Part shown: piece by piece, positions 11,176 through 21,899 of the stretch | How the letters are laid out: each line of letters begins with the position of its first letter | How positions within the stretch are numbered: the first letter of the stretch is position 1 | Source of the DNA: Cyanoderma ruficeps | Lineage: Eukaryota; Chordata; Aves; Passeriformes; Timaliidae | Assembly (NCBI GenBank): GCA_008694505.1 | Contig: VZDJ01000033.1 | Location: forward strand, 5,247,059-5,311,058 | Direction of reading: 5' to 3' | DNA: 64,000 nt | The notes under the pieces: model-generated | The model's input: the letters and a program-made list of their open reading frames with translations, nothing else | Databases searched by the model: none | What the model was told of the DNA's origin: nothing | Program-made: the position numbers and the translations under genes

Positions 11176-11974
11176 CTTATCGGTGCTTCTTAAGTCCTTC
11201 CGACCTTTGTGGATGGAAGTGTGGAAGGATGATGAGCTGCATGGAAAGGAAGGAAGAGGAAGGAAGAGGTGGTGTGTGTCACACTGTCCTTTCTCTCCTT
11301 TGTTGTCCTCCCCTCTCCCCCCCTTTGACCTTTTGCTCCTGCTCAAAACTTCCTCTGGGGCTGAGGGAAACACAGACCATCCAGCTGGATGTTGACCTTC
11401 TACCTGGAGCAGGGCACAGGACAACCAGCTGTGAGCTCCTGCATCATGTCCTCCAGAGCTTGGGGCAAGCCAGGCTGCTTCCAGGCAGGGATTCACCCCA
11501 TGGGTTTGGAGCGCTGGCAGAATGCAGGGTTTTGCTGCGTTTCATTATCCAGTTGGCTCCAGGTGTTCCCAGCACCTTTCTGTCTGAACACCTCCTGGTA
11601 GTGCCTTGAGCAATCCAACTGCTGTCTGCTCTGTGTGGTCTGTTCTCCCAGCCCATTCCCCGGGAGAAGGGAAGGCAGGAGAGCTGAAGTGGGAGAAGAT
11701 TGTAGGTTTGTTTTCCATTTATTTATTCATAGTATCTACACGGGTTTGTGTTCACGTTACAAAAATCACACCGAGGAAACATTCCTCACATTTGGGACAG
11801 GCCTTCCTGGAGGGGCTCTTTCCCTGGATTTTATTTTCATCCACCCGCAGAATCCAACACAGTGCCACAGAACAAGGCTGCCCACACTGCCCTCACTGTG
11901 GGGCAGGAAAGGGAAGATCTTGTCCTATTTTATTGTAGGGAGTAAATATCAGAAGGAGGGGTGTCCAGAAGTTG
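11176..11974. other. Unique sequence, no gene recognised
   Basis: Purine-rich GGAAGGAAGAGGAAGG near 11,250 and an AT-rich ATTTATTTATTCATAG patch near 11,720. No exon or RNA gene is supported. Confidence 0.5.
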
Positions 11975-12237
11975 GATCCAAGCTCTCCTTGGTGGTGCTC
12001 AGCAATGGGAAAGGGGGAAGAGGCAGGGATTGATGCCCAAGAAGTTCTACCGGACCACGAGGAAGAACTTCTTTCCTGTGCAGTGACAGAGCACTCAACA
12101 GATCCCAGAGAGGGTGTGGAGTCTCCTCACTGGGGATATTCCAGAACCATCTGGATGCAATCCATGTGCTCTGGGACGACCCTGCTGGAGCAGGGTGACC
12201 CACCGTGGTCCCTTCCATTCTGTGATCCTTGATTCTG
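11975..12237 (+). mobile_element. CR1 LINE 3' fragment, divergent subfamily
   Basis: Forward copy of a different, older-looking CR1 class. The order is GGTGGTGCTCAGCAATGGG, AAGAACTTCTTTCCTGTGCA, GTGACAGAGCAC, GTGGAGTCTCC, CTGGATGCAATCC, GACCCTGCTGGAGCAGGGTG, GGTCCCTTCCATTCTGTGAT. It ends in the octamer-like TTCTGTGATCCTTGATTCTG. It is the only member of this class noticed in the window. Confidence 0.85.
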
Positions 12238-13080
12238 CAAGTTGATCTAAAGAGGTTGGTCATGGCTCCTCGTGTTCCTGAGGGATTGTGCTGGAGCAGC
12301 TCCAAAGTGTCTGCAGCTCTTTCCCTCTGCCAGCAAAGCTTGGCTTGGCTCTCCCTCGTGCAGATGCTGCTCTTGGCCAAGGCCTGGCCCATGTTGACAG
12401 CAGCCGTGCAGGGAGGCAGGAAGCTCTTGGAGACAGCTGGCACTTGGATCCGGCTTCTCTGCCCAGTTTGCCTTGGAGCTGGTGATGGAGCAGGTCTGGA
12501 GAGAGCTGCTCTGTGTGGGAATGGCGTGTGGGAATGGCAGGTTCCTCCCGTGGTTTGGGTGTATCCCACCAGGAAGGGCTCCAAGCTCTCCACACATCCG
12601 CTGGATCCGCGCCACCCTGCAGGACTGCACAGCGCTCAGCAGCAGCACGGATGCCGCATCCTGCTTCCGTGAGCTTTATTTTTAGGCTCTGCCTCCTTCT
12701 TTCCCATCTGCTGCTCCATGTGCTGGCCACCATCAGCCAGGAGCAAGTGGCCAGAGCTGGAGGAGAGAGATCTCTGCTGATCCCAGCAGGAGGCCTGGGA
12801 GAGGCCGGCTTTGTGGGGTAATTGTTCCCGGGTTTATGCCTGAGCCTTTGGCGTTAGGGGAAGAGGGCCCTCTCTGAAACACCATCATCCTTCACACATT
12901 CCCATCTTCCTGCTGTGGCCCAAGAGGTGTTTGCTGGAAGGAACCAGCTGGGATAGCTGTCCACAAACAAGAGCTCACTGCTCCAGAGCCATCCTGGCTT
13001 GGTACGAACCACAGGAACAGCAGGGCCCCTCCAGAAGGCTCCCCCGAAAAGGCAGAGCTCTTCCCACGGAGCCTTCTGGT
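12238..13080. other. GC-rich unique sequence, many overlapping open frames
   Basis: Open frames of 130-215 codons overlap here in several frames and on both strands, with no consistent domain. This is the signature of stop-poor GC-rich DNA rather than a gene. A small direct repeat of GTGTGGGAATGGC occurs near 12,513-12,538. Confidence 0.5.
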
Positions 13081-13162
13081 CTAGTCAAGGTGTGCCTGCT
13101 CATGGCAGGGGGTTGGAACTGGGTGATCTTTAAGGTTCCTTCCGACCCAAACCATTCCATGA
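13081..13162 (+). mobile_element. CR1 LINE 3' tail
   Basis: Very short forward tail. CATGGCAGGGGGTTGGAACTG, TGATCTTTAAGGTTCC and CCGACCCAAACCATTCC are preserved, and it ends at ATGAATTTT, a decayed octamer. About 80 bases long. Confidence 0.85.
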
Positions 13163-14533
13163 ATTTTGTGCTGTCAGGGAATGGCCCGTGGGGCTCCTCA
13201 GAGTCACCTTCTGCTGCGGTAGAGCAGACACAGTGAGCAGGCTGGTTCTCATCCCAGCCAGAATGACTCTTTTAACCCTTTCCCCCTTCTTCTGTGATGT
13301 TCCTGAATCTAACACACGCTCCATGTGCGCAGCCAACCCTTTCCATTCACATACATATTGGCTTCTTCCTCCACAGCCTCCACTCTCCGCTGCTCCGAGC
13401 TTGCTCTGTGGAGAAAGGACACTGGAAGGTCAGCAGCTTCTGGGATTTATATCCATCCCAGGTCTAGAACATCAGGCTGTAGAAGATTCCTCCACAGGTC
13501 CTGTGAGGAGCCACTTGGGAAGCTGAACTTTCAGCCCTTCACCTCACTTGAATCCTCCTTTATAGTTCCCAGTGGATCTGATTAGGCTGCCAAGGAAATG
13601 GAGCTGCCAAAGCACTTGCTATGAGCAGAAACTGGGCAAAATGAGGCTGAAGAGGGTGGAGTGAGCAGTGTTTCTTTGCAGAGGTTTCCAAAATAACCTG
13701 ATGAACAGAAGTTGTGGAGAAACCGGCAGCAGTCCCAGCAGTTACCTGCTGGCATTTCATTCATTTTAATTCCTGAACAGCAGCAAAACTGTTCCAATCC
13801 AAGTAATTTCCGGGAGACTGGACTGACTGAGCTCTAGTAGGTCAAAGGCTCCAGGAAAAGTGTGTGGTCCATCAGGGACTGGACTTTCCAAAGAGTCTTT
13901 GTGTCACAGGGAAACGTCCTGGGCATTGTGACCAAATGGATATGGTCATATCCGTTTGCTGATCCCCCCTGCTCCGAGTCCTCCTGTCCTTGCAGTGATC
14001 CCCGCACAAGCCGTGGAGCTGGTGTGGTCCCATGTGAGCTGCAGATATTTAATGACACTCGCAGGCTGTGGTGGCCCACAGCAGGGGAATGTCACTTGTT
14101 AGGCACGTGGCAGCTTTGTGCAGTCCCGTGGAGGCCCCAGAGCTTTGTGGGGTTGTGTCACCAGGGTTTCACCCAAAACAGAAGCTTTCATTTCTGCTCT
14201 CAGCTGTAGAGGCTTCTCTACAGAAATGGAACACAAGCAGGGGCCGTGGGCTCAGGAGTTAATTCAGGCCCGGGGGAGCAGATGAAACACTGAGTAAACA
14301 AAGAGTAGCACAACAGGATGGATGCAGGGAGCCACCTGTCTCCTCCTGGCCTCTCTCCCTGCTGGTATTTTGTTGGGAAGGGTTATTCTTAGAGCTCACT
14401 GTGTAAATGAGCAGTTTAAATATCCCCTGACTCACACGGCAAATGCTACTCGGGGAGTGTGAGCACAAAACACAGCCTGTGCCACATCCCCGAGGAAATC
14501 ACTGCAGGAGCTGCCTGACCTTTACAGAACTCT
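13163..14533. other. Unique sequence, no gene recognised
   Basis: No repeat was recognised. Contains GATATGGTCATATCCG near 13,940, a short imperfect palindrome (ATATGGTCATAT) without other support as a regulatory site. Confidence 0.5.
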
Positions 14534-14633
14534 TCCAGGCACTTGGAGCAACCTGGGATAGTGGAAGGTGTCCCTGCCCATGGGGTGGGAAGGTCTGTAA
14601 GCCCCTTCCAACCCAAACCGGTCTGGGATTCTA
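14534..14633 (+). mobile_element. CR1 LINE 3' tail
   Basis: Forward tail of about 100 bases. GGCACTTGGAGCAACCTGGG, ATAGTGGAAGGTGTCCCTGC, CCCCTTCCAACCCAAACC and a terminal GGGATTCTAC are in the standard order. Confidence 0.92.
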
Positions 14634-15302
14634 CAAAGTTGGATCCACCTCGCCTCATCTACCTTTTCCCCTAAAATCAGACTTCCAGGAAAACCTGTTT
14701 TTCTCAGCTCCTGTATTTGGAGATAGACAGCTCCAGGAGGTGGTTCAGTTCTTCCACAGGGGAATCCTGAGCCAGTCTCTCTCCAGAGACTCTAGAGCTG
14801 ACAGCTCTTTCTTTAAGGACTGTGGCCACGGGGACTGTACAGCATGGACTGTTTCCCATTCCCCCTTCCTGGTCCCTTCTTGGTCACCAGGATCCTCTAT
14901 TTCACTTAAATACCTCCTAATGGCTGAGCAGGGAGTCAGGCCCATGGGGGGGATGATAACCCAAATCCTCCCAGCTCCATATGGAAGAGGTCAGGGCAAG
15001 GGTTGTGCTCTATCATTGCTCCTGCCAAAAAGGAATTGAAGTAATCCAATGCAGGAAAAGCCAGGAAGAAAGTCCCCCATGACACAGCAGGGATCTTGCA
15101 GGGTTGTTTTGGCTGAGCCAGCAGCAAGATGAAGCTGGAGAGGTCTCTGCTTCCTGACTGGAAGGACCTTGAGTCCGTGGCTGATACATGGATTGTGCTG
15201 AGCCAGCCTCAGTAGGCCTTATTGTGGAGTAGAAAACACACAACAAACCCGTGATGTTTTTGTGGGGCCTGGTTTTCACACCTTCACGTTTCAGAGCCTG
15301 AG

Positions 15303-15358
15303 GAGCTCCTCCTCCTCCTCCTCTCTCTCCTCCTCCTCCTCTTCCTCCTCCTCCTCCC
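15303..15358 (+). repeat. (TCC)n / (CTC)n microsatellite
   Basis: Imperfect pyrimidine trinucleotide tract of about 55 bases with two CTCT interruptions. The reverse strand encodes runs of arginine, and one forward frame encodes serine, which explains odd-looking open frames across it. Such purine/pyrimidine mirror tracts can form triplex DNA (established for the sequence class). Confidence 0.95.
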
Positions 15359-15796
15359 CACAGCAGAGTTCCTGCTCCACCAAAGGACATGTTGCTCTCT
15401 CTGCTCTGGGTTTTGCTGATAAAACTGTGGCACCTCCCTGCTGCTGCTTGGCCTGGACCAGAGAAATGAGGAGAGCAACAGGTTGGGCGAGTGATGGATT
15501 GATCCTGGGATTGTTGGATTCCCAACAGAGAGCTCAACTCTGAGCACTGGGAAATCAGAATCACCCTTCCACGTGGCACAGCTTGGAAACATCCATGAGC
15601 ATCCATGGTCAGCCATCCCAGTGACCCTCCTGGCCCCATGTGTCCCCCACAGCCCAGGGGTGACACAGGACAGCTCCAGCCAGCTCTGCCATCCCTCCTG
15701 GTGAACACCTATGGAGGGAGCACGGTCTCCACCCACCTATGCCAGCTGCATCCAACACAGAGCCCTCTCCCTGAGCAGTGCCAGCTCCTGGGCTCT

Positions 15797-15820
15797 AGAG
15801 GAGGAGGAGGAGGAGGAGGC
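15797..15820 (+). repeat. (GGA)n tract
   Basis: About eight GAG/GGA triplets in a short microsatellite. It has the opposite strand sense to the (TCC)n tract 440 bases upstream, so the two could pair as an inverted repeat in RNA or single-stranded DNA. Confidence 0.9.
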
Positions 15821-17450
15821 TGCAGGTGTTTCAGTGCCGTTATCAGCCCTGAATCAGTCATTTTCCACCTCCAACACAGCTTTTATTCTCTGTGTGCCTC
15901 CCTGCTTGCTCTGAAAAGCCTTGTTTCTCCTTGTCTCCTGCTGCTCCTGCTTCTGCTCCCTTCTCATCCATCACCAGAGTCCAGCTGGGCTATGGCTCTG
16001 GCACAGACACCCTTTGGAGGTGTTTGCAGGGGGTGGAGGGGCTGTGTCCTGGGCTGGCTGTGATTCCCAGGACATGACAAAGGGGCTCTTGGGCTCAGAG
16101 TAGTGTCTGCACCTCCCACAGACCCTGCATGCAGGTGTGACACAGCACAGTGACTGATCTGGCTGGCGGCCACTCCCAGAGCAGCCCCACAGCTCCAACA
16201 CCCACCTGGAAGCTGTGAGGAGCGAGCCAAGCCTGCGGATCACAGCCCTCATCATTGTCCTGCCAGCACCAGGGCAGCCTGACTCGGGAAGGAGGGGGAG
16301 AGTGGAGGTGAATAAACAGACCAGCAAGTGCTGCCAGAGCAGTGCCTTGGGCCACATCTTCACTGGGAAAAGCCTCTGGAGCCACCCGTGGCTGGGGCAG
16401 CAGGTGGGCAGGTGCTGAGTTACACTCACACCGTGATCCAGGAGACGGTTCCCTGTCCCAGGCTTCCTTGGGCTCTGCAGTGCACAGCTCCTCACACGCT
16501 GCTGCCTCATCCATCTGCTCCACTCCAAATGCTCATCCCTAATGTGAAGCCTGCTCTTTCCCCTGCTGTTCAGGGCTCCATGGCTGGTAATTTCCCTGGC
16601 ATGTAAAAGCTTTGGAAAATTATTGTAGAGCACAGGTTCACACCTTGTCACGAAGAGGCGAAGTTTAATAAACCGTGGAGCCAAACTGTTGGATCCCTGC
16701 ATTAATGCAGGTGAGCAGCTGGGAAGAGCTCCACAGGAGGAATTCTCAGCGGGATGCCAGAGGCAGAGCACCCAGAACTTCTCCAGCAGCTGTTCTGCCC
16801 AGCTGCTCCAGCGCTGGCCTCTGGGAGCAGCGGCTGCTCTGAGCCAGAGCAGAGGAACAGTGCCCCAGGCCAGAAGGGATAAAAGCACCGGTACAATCCC
16901 ACAGAAGTCTAGAAAACATTTTCACTCCCCTTGCTCACGCCTCCTGCACCTACAGAGCTTCTAAAGATGAGCCCAGGGTGTCTCTGGAGCACTCAGAAGC
17001 TTTCTACATCCCTGTTGGTCTTCACCCAGGCTTCTTCCCACAGATCCTTTCTTTGGGTGGCATCTCGGGGCTTGTGCCACCTGCTTCAAGCAGCAGCTGT
17101 GGGAACAGGGCTTGGAGCAGGGATTGTGTGGGGCAGCCTCTTGGCTTTCCCCAGGGGATGGAGGGATGGACCAGGACACCCAAATCCCCACTCCACACAT
17201 GTCCATAGGAATATTTGGTGAAAGAGAAAAAATGTGCTTTTTACCACTGGAGGTTTCCTGTGCCTCTTGGAGCAAACAGACCACTTTGTCTTTTCCCAAA
17301 AATCAGGGTGCCCCACTCAGGCCTGCTGGGAAGCATCTTCAGGTGTTGGTAGAACCACATCTGACCCGGCTGTGGCAGCACAGGGAGCTCTCCCCAAGTT
17401 CAGCCTGGGATTCACAGCAGGGGAAGGTGGCGTGGGCTGGCCCCGGTGCC

Positions 17451-17520
17451 ACGGGGATGATCCTCTGGGAAAGGAGGGCAGATCCACGGGGATGATCCCC
17501 TGGGAAAGGAGGGCAGATCC
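17451..17520 (+). repeat. Tandem duplication, 35-bp unit, two copies
   Basis: The units at 17451-17485 and 17486-17520 are nearly identical. Both begin ACGGGGATGATCC and end AGGGCAGATCC, with one visible C/T difference. A third partial ACGG start follows at 17521. The high identity implies a recent duplication, or an allelic minisatellite. Confidence 0.95.
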
Positions 17521-17748
17521 ACGGCATTCAGCCCCCACAGCCGTGGGCTGCACAGCCCCGGCTGGCTCCTATTCCCACTATAGGATCCACCCACTGCCGT
17601 TAATGATTCACATCGCTCACTTGGATCACTTAACCCCTTCCCACAGCCTGTGCCTAACGCTTGCCCAGGCTGACATTTAATCACATTTCCAAGGCCTCCT
17701 GTTCATTACTGCTCTGGCTGGGAAGGGAAATGCTTCAGGAGCCCATGG

Positions 17749-17848
17749 TGGGATTCTTGGAGTTGTCCTGTGCCAGGCCAGGAGCTGCAGTTGATCCTTG
17801 AGTGTCCCTTCCAGCTCAGGATATTATCCCATGATTCTGTGATTCCAC
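17749..17848 (+). mobile_element. CR1 LINE 3' tail, second subfamily
   Basis: Forward tail of the class also seen in reverse at 37.0 and 49.5 kb. GGGATTCTTGGAGTTGTCC, GCCAGGAGCTGCAGTTGATCC and GTCCCTTCCAGCTCAGGATA are followed by octamer copies ATTATCCC, ATGATTCTGTGATTCC. Confidence 0.82.
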
Positions 17849-18078
17849 GAACTCTGCAGGGAGAGTTGTGCACTCTGCTGAGTGTTTTGGCTCCGAAATG
17901 GCAATAAATGTATGGACACTGGTTTCATATCCTGAAATTCCTGTGCTGCCCTGGCAAAGGATATTGGTACCATCATCTGACCAGCTCCTCTTCTTCCTCT
18001 GGATCTGTTTGGGCTTTCCCCAGCTGTGTGCTCTAAGCATGATCCTTGCACACCCATCCATGAAACTCAAGGTTTCAT

Positions 18079-18424
18079 GGAGAAAAGGAGCCTCAGGGGG
18101 ACCTTCTGGCTCTCCATAACTCCCTGAGAGGAGGGGGCAGCCAGCGGAGGGTCAGACTCTGCTCCCAGGGAACAGGGACGGGATGAGAAGAAATGGCCTC
18201 AGGCTGTGTCTGGGGAGATCTAGACTGGATATCAGGGAAAATTCCTTCCTGGGAAGGGTGGCCAGGAATTAGAACAGGCTGCTCAGGGAGGTGGTGGGAT
18301 CCCCATGCCTGGAGGGATTTAAAGGCTGTGTGGATGTGGACTCAGGTCAGTGGAGGCTTTGGCAGTGCTGGGGAACAGTGGGACTTGAGGGCTTTTCCAA
18401 TTTAAGCAATTCCATGACTCTCTG
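18079..18424 (+). mobile_element. CR1 LINE 3' fragment
   Basis: Forward copy from GAGAAAAGGAGCCTCAGGGG to the end at GCAATTCCATGACTCTCTG. It keeps the degraded ORF2 C-terminal block (GATCTAGACTGGATATCAGG, GAACAGGCTGCTCAGGGAGG) and the GGGATTTAAAGGCTGTGTGG and GGCAGTGCTGGGGAACAG segments. It is the same class as the copies at 0.4 and 24.9 kb. Confidence 0.92.
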
Positions 18425-19688
18425 TATTTAGGAAGAGTTTGGCTACCTGTGGTTCTGGAGTCTTTTCCACTGTCAGTCTGGATGCTCTGGCACCAGAAAA
18501 CAAACAAGAGGAGCCCAGACTGGTTTGCTGAGGTTTTTTTTAAATCACATTTTTCAGCTCACTTTGTACGAATTTGGCATCTGAACTGTGGTGTTTTGCT
18601 GCCTGCCTTCAGCAGTCAGGGAAATACCTAAAATTTCAGCTGCACAGGGATGGAACTCCTCCAGAGGAAGTCTCTCGGGATTAGAGTTTCTCTGGGTCTC
18701 AGTGGTGTCCTCACAGTCCCCACAGTGCAAGGAAATGAGCCTGGGGCTGAGCTGAACCAGGCCCCGTGAGAACAGCTCCTGTGGCGGGAGGAGGAAGAGC
18801 CGGGATTAGTTACAACAGCCAAGCTGGGCAGGGTTAGGCTGGGTCTAGGACTGATGATCACACCCAGCGTGGGGCTCCTTGTGGGGGCTCTCTCCCTCTT
18901 CTCTTCCCAGCCCTCCTGGGCAGGTCCTGCTGAAGCCAACACCTGCCTTGTGGCTGTCCTGTCGCATTTCCCAAGCACAGGCCGCAAATCCCAATTGCTC
19001 CAGAGGATTTGGAGCACCAGGGAAGGTGTCTGGGTTTGGTGGTGGCCCCAGGGAGAAGCAGCAGGACAGGCCATGGGTACACTGGTGAGGACCCTTTTCC
19101 CATTGCCTTGCTGGAAAACCGGGCCCTGGGAATCCTTAAGGACGCCAGGAATGCATTGGGAGCGTGAAGGAGAAACTTCAGGTTCTGGGATGCATTATTT
19201 GGATCGTTTCTCTTCCAGCAGGTTTCTGTATTTTTTGTAGGCAGGAGTTTTACCCCTCAGAGCCATGAAAAAAGCACCCCCCACCAGTGGCTTGCAATTG
19301 GAATAAAAATCATGAGACAGGATTAAAAAAAAAAAATCAATGGTTTGCAATTCTGAGTAGACATTGAAAAGCTGGAAGAGGCAGAATGTGTTAACAGGGT
19401 GGTTTTAAACAGGGAGCCCAGAAGGAGACAATTAAACCAGTCCTTCATAGTCAGGGACACAACATCTGGACCAGGTGCAGGTGGAAGATATCCATCTTCC
19501 TAAGGAGTAGGGGAAAAAAAGGAAAGGAAGCCCAGTGGCATATTTGTTCCAAACCCTCTTCTGTGTTTGATGTGTACGAGATGCCAGAGTGGAAAAGGGA
19601 GGCAAACTCCCATTCCCCAAGTTTCTGCCAAAACTGAGCACACAGATGCCTTTGGAAAATCTGCACAGAGTGTTTTCCACTGGGGTTT
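18425..19688. other. Unique sequence, no gene recognised
   Basis: Contains an A-rich patch at about 19,323-19,337. No repeat family or exon was recognised. Confidence 0.5.
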
Positions 19689-19827
19689 TCATCCCTGGAA
19701 GTGTTCAAGGCCAGGGTGGATGAGGCTTGGAGCTACCTGGGATAGTGGAAGGTGTCCCTGCCCCGGCAGGGGGTGGAACAAGATGGGTTTTGAGGTCCCT
19801 CCAACCCAAACCATTGTGGGATCATAA
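19689..19827 (+). mobile_element. CR1 LINE 3' tail
   Basis: Forward tail. CATCCCTGGAAGTGTTCAAGG, CCAGGGTGGATGAGGCTTGG, GATAGTGGAAGGTGTCCC and CCAACCCAAACCATTGTGG are in order, ending GGGATCATAAAG in place of the usual octamers. Confidence 0.92.
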
Positions 19828-20135
19828 AGCAGAGATCCCAAGGAAGGACCTGCATTCCTGTCCCCCACAAGCCGTGCATCCACCTTCACATTCCTTTGGG
19901 AGGCCTCGGACAGGGGTGACATCCAAACTGTCCACGTTGCTTCGTGCCAAGATAGAGCTCAGCATTTTTATCCCATTTTCATGCGCTTGAGGAGCCAGAG
20001 GAGACACATGGCCATAAAAATATGTGGCCATTTGTAGCTTTCTAATGGAGGGAATGGATCCAGCACTGTCCCTCTTCCATGGGCAGCCATTCCCACTTTG
20101 TGACCTTGGGAGTGCCGTGCCTTGTGAGGGGCCAG

Positions 20136-20149
20136 GTTGCCATGGAGAC
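20136..20149 (+). promoter_or_regulatory. X-box-like half site
   Basis: GTTGCCATGGAGAC keeps one perfect RFX half site (GTTGCC), the AT spacer and a degenerate second half. It is weaker than the palindrome at 1648. No promoter is visible nearby, so function is speculative. Confidence 0.25.
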
Positions 20150-20340
20150 CACTGGGATGGCATCAATAAATGCACAGCAAAGGTGAGTTCAAACAGGGGA
20201 TGGGGGCCTTGGGAATGGGAAAAATTAAAATAAAGCAAAATGGGATTTGTGGGAAACTCAGGAAACCAACCAGGATGTACCTGCATTTGTCAGAGCACCG
20301 CGGTTTTCCATGGGAGAGGCAGATGGGATATTGTGAGAGG

Positions 20341-20472
20341 TGGCCAAGGCCAGGCTGCAGGGGCCTTGGAGCAACCTGGGCTAGTGGAAGGTGTCCCTGC
20401 CCACGGCAGGGGGTGGGACTGGATGGGCTTTAAAGCCCCTTCCCACCCAAACCATTCTGGGATTCTGTGATC
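20341..20472 (+). mobile_element. CR1 LINE 3' tail
   Basis: Forward tail with an intact 3' end. GGGCCTTGGAGCAACCTGGG, CTAGTGGAAGGTGTCCCTGC, GACTGGATGGGCTTTAAAGC and CCACCCAAACCATTCTGGG are followed by the octamer-type ending GATTCTGTGATC. It is among the best preserved tails in the window. Confidence 0.94.
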
Positions 20473-20749
20473 CCCCTGCCAGGGCACATTTTGCCCTAAG
20501 GAGGAGCCTTTCTGGCAGGTGGCACAAAGACACCCCCAGGCCCTTTCCATGAGGACAGGAGCCAACCCAGCATGTTCTCCAGGGTCATGGGCTGTCTGCT
20601 CCAGGAGGAAGGAGGGGTCCTCGGCTTTGCAGTGCCTGGCACAGGGCTGGAAGCTCTGGCAGTGGGAATTCCTGTGCAGCAGTGGGGTGAAAAAATCCCA
20701 GAGCAGCCACCTCACTGCATCCATTGGATTTCTTTGTAAGTGTACACTT

Positions 20750-20787
20750 NNNNNNNNNNNNNNNNNNNNNNNNNNNNNNNNNNNNNN
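20750..20787. other. Assembly gap (38 N)
   Basis: Undetermined bases directly adjoining the (AAGG)n microsatellite. The gap length is an estimate by the assembler, so the true repeat may be much longer. Confidence 0.99.
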
Positions 20788-20876
20788 AGGAAGGAAGGAA
20801 GGAAGGAAGGAAGGAAGGAAGGAAGGAAGGAAGGAAGGAAGGAAGGAAGGAAGGAAGGAAGGAAGGAAGGAAGGAA
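20788..20876 (+). repeat. (AAGG)n microsatellite
   Basis: About 22 uninterrupted GGAA/AAGG units from the gap edge to GGAAATCAG. It translates to a Gly-Arg-Lys-Glu repeat in one frame, which accounts for the repetitive open frames across it. No interruptions suggests an unstable, recently expanded locus. Confidence 0.98.
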
Positions 20877-21899
20877 ATCAGTGCACTGAGAGGGAGCTGT
20901 GAAACAGAGAAATTAAATTTATGCTGGGCTTTTTTTCCCTGTCCTCATGAAAAGCAAATGCCCCCTCTCTTCCTCCCCTTCCATCTCCCAGAACCAATAT
21001 ACAATTCTGACAAATCAGCCCTGAATGCAAATCCAATAAACTTAGCATAATTGTCTTTGTTATGAGGAGCTGGAACAGGCTGCTCTGCATGAAAATCCAA
21101 ATCATAAACCACTCAAACATAATGCAATTGGGGGAGTGCAAACCTGGCCACGTCCCCACCAAGGTGTGGGTGCAGGATGGGGGGACCTGGGCAAGGGGAG
21201 CTCCCTGGGCAGCTCCCAGGGCCTATTTGAAGGTTGCTGATGGTTTTTGAAAGAAAATAAGCAGTGGAGGGAGGGGGAGATTATTTTCATGTATCAATGT
21301 TCAGCAGATGAAAAGAGAAAGCTGAAGCGTTTTCTGACAACTACAAGACCTTGCTGTTTTTTGTGTTAATTGTGTCTGATTTAAAAGCTCACACAAAGCA
21401 AATAAACCAAAGCAGAAATCTCAAAATATTTTGCTTAGGAAACATTGACACAAAAAAGGTTGTTTATTTTTTTCCCCCCCCTCCTTTTCAAGGAGCTGTT
21501 CCAAAAAAGCCAATTCCGTTGATGTGAATCTAAATGAGGTGATGTGAGTGAGTGAGTGTTAACAAAGGTTTAGCTAATGAGAGCATTCCCTGCTTGTTCC
21601 CGAGCGCTGGCTCTGGGAGTCCTGAGAATGCAGGATTGGACCTTTGGTTAAAAAACACACCAACACAACAGCTGTGGTTTTCCTGGTGATGGGAATCCAG
21701 GAAATGGAATAATCCTGCTGCGAGAGCTGAGCTGTCACCCCGGCAGTGGCTGCGTGTCCTTGGGGTGCTGGGGGGGTCTCCTCCTTTCTCCCACCCCAGC
21801 TGCAGTCCCCTTCCCTCCCTCTGCAAGGAATCCTGATTGCATCCACCTTGGGAGCACATTCATCAGCCGCTCTGTAAATAATTGCTCTGAGCGGCTTTC

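Larger units (their letters stand above)
14634..17748. other. Unique sequence with simple repeats and a long open frame
   Basis: About 3.1 kb without CR1. It contains the (TCC)n tract at 15,303, the (GGA)n run at 15,797, the 35-bp tandem duplication at 17,451 and the 305-codon reverse open frame at 15,971-16,888 discussed in the findings. No exon could be supported by a recognisable protein. Confidence 0.5.

Noticed and set aside
12229..12733. Several overlapping open frames of 130-215 codons on both strands
   Set aside because: Simultaneous openness in many frames is typical of stop-poor GC-rich DNA. No shared domain or splice context was found.
15013..15736. Reverse open frames of 150 and 231 codons
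   Set aside because: Both run through the (TCC)n microsatellite, giving Arg- or Gly-rich stretches. Two frames of the same strand are open at once, which points to composition, not coding.
20519..21050. Open frames with a Gly-Arg-Lys-Glu repeat
   Set aside because: They translate the (AAGG)n microsatellite and the adjoining gap of N.
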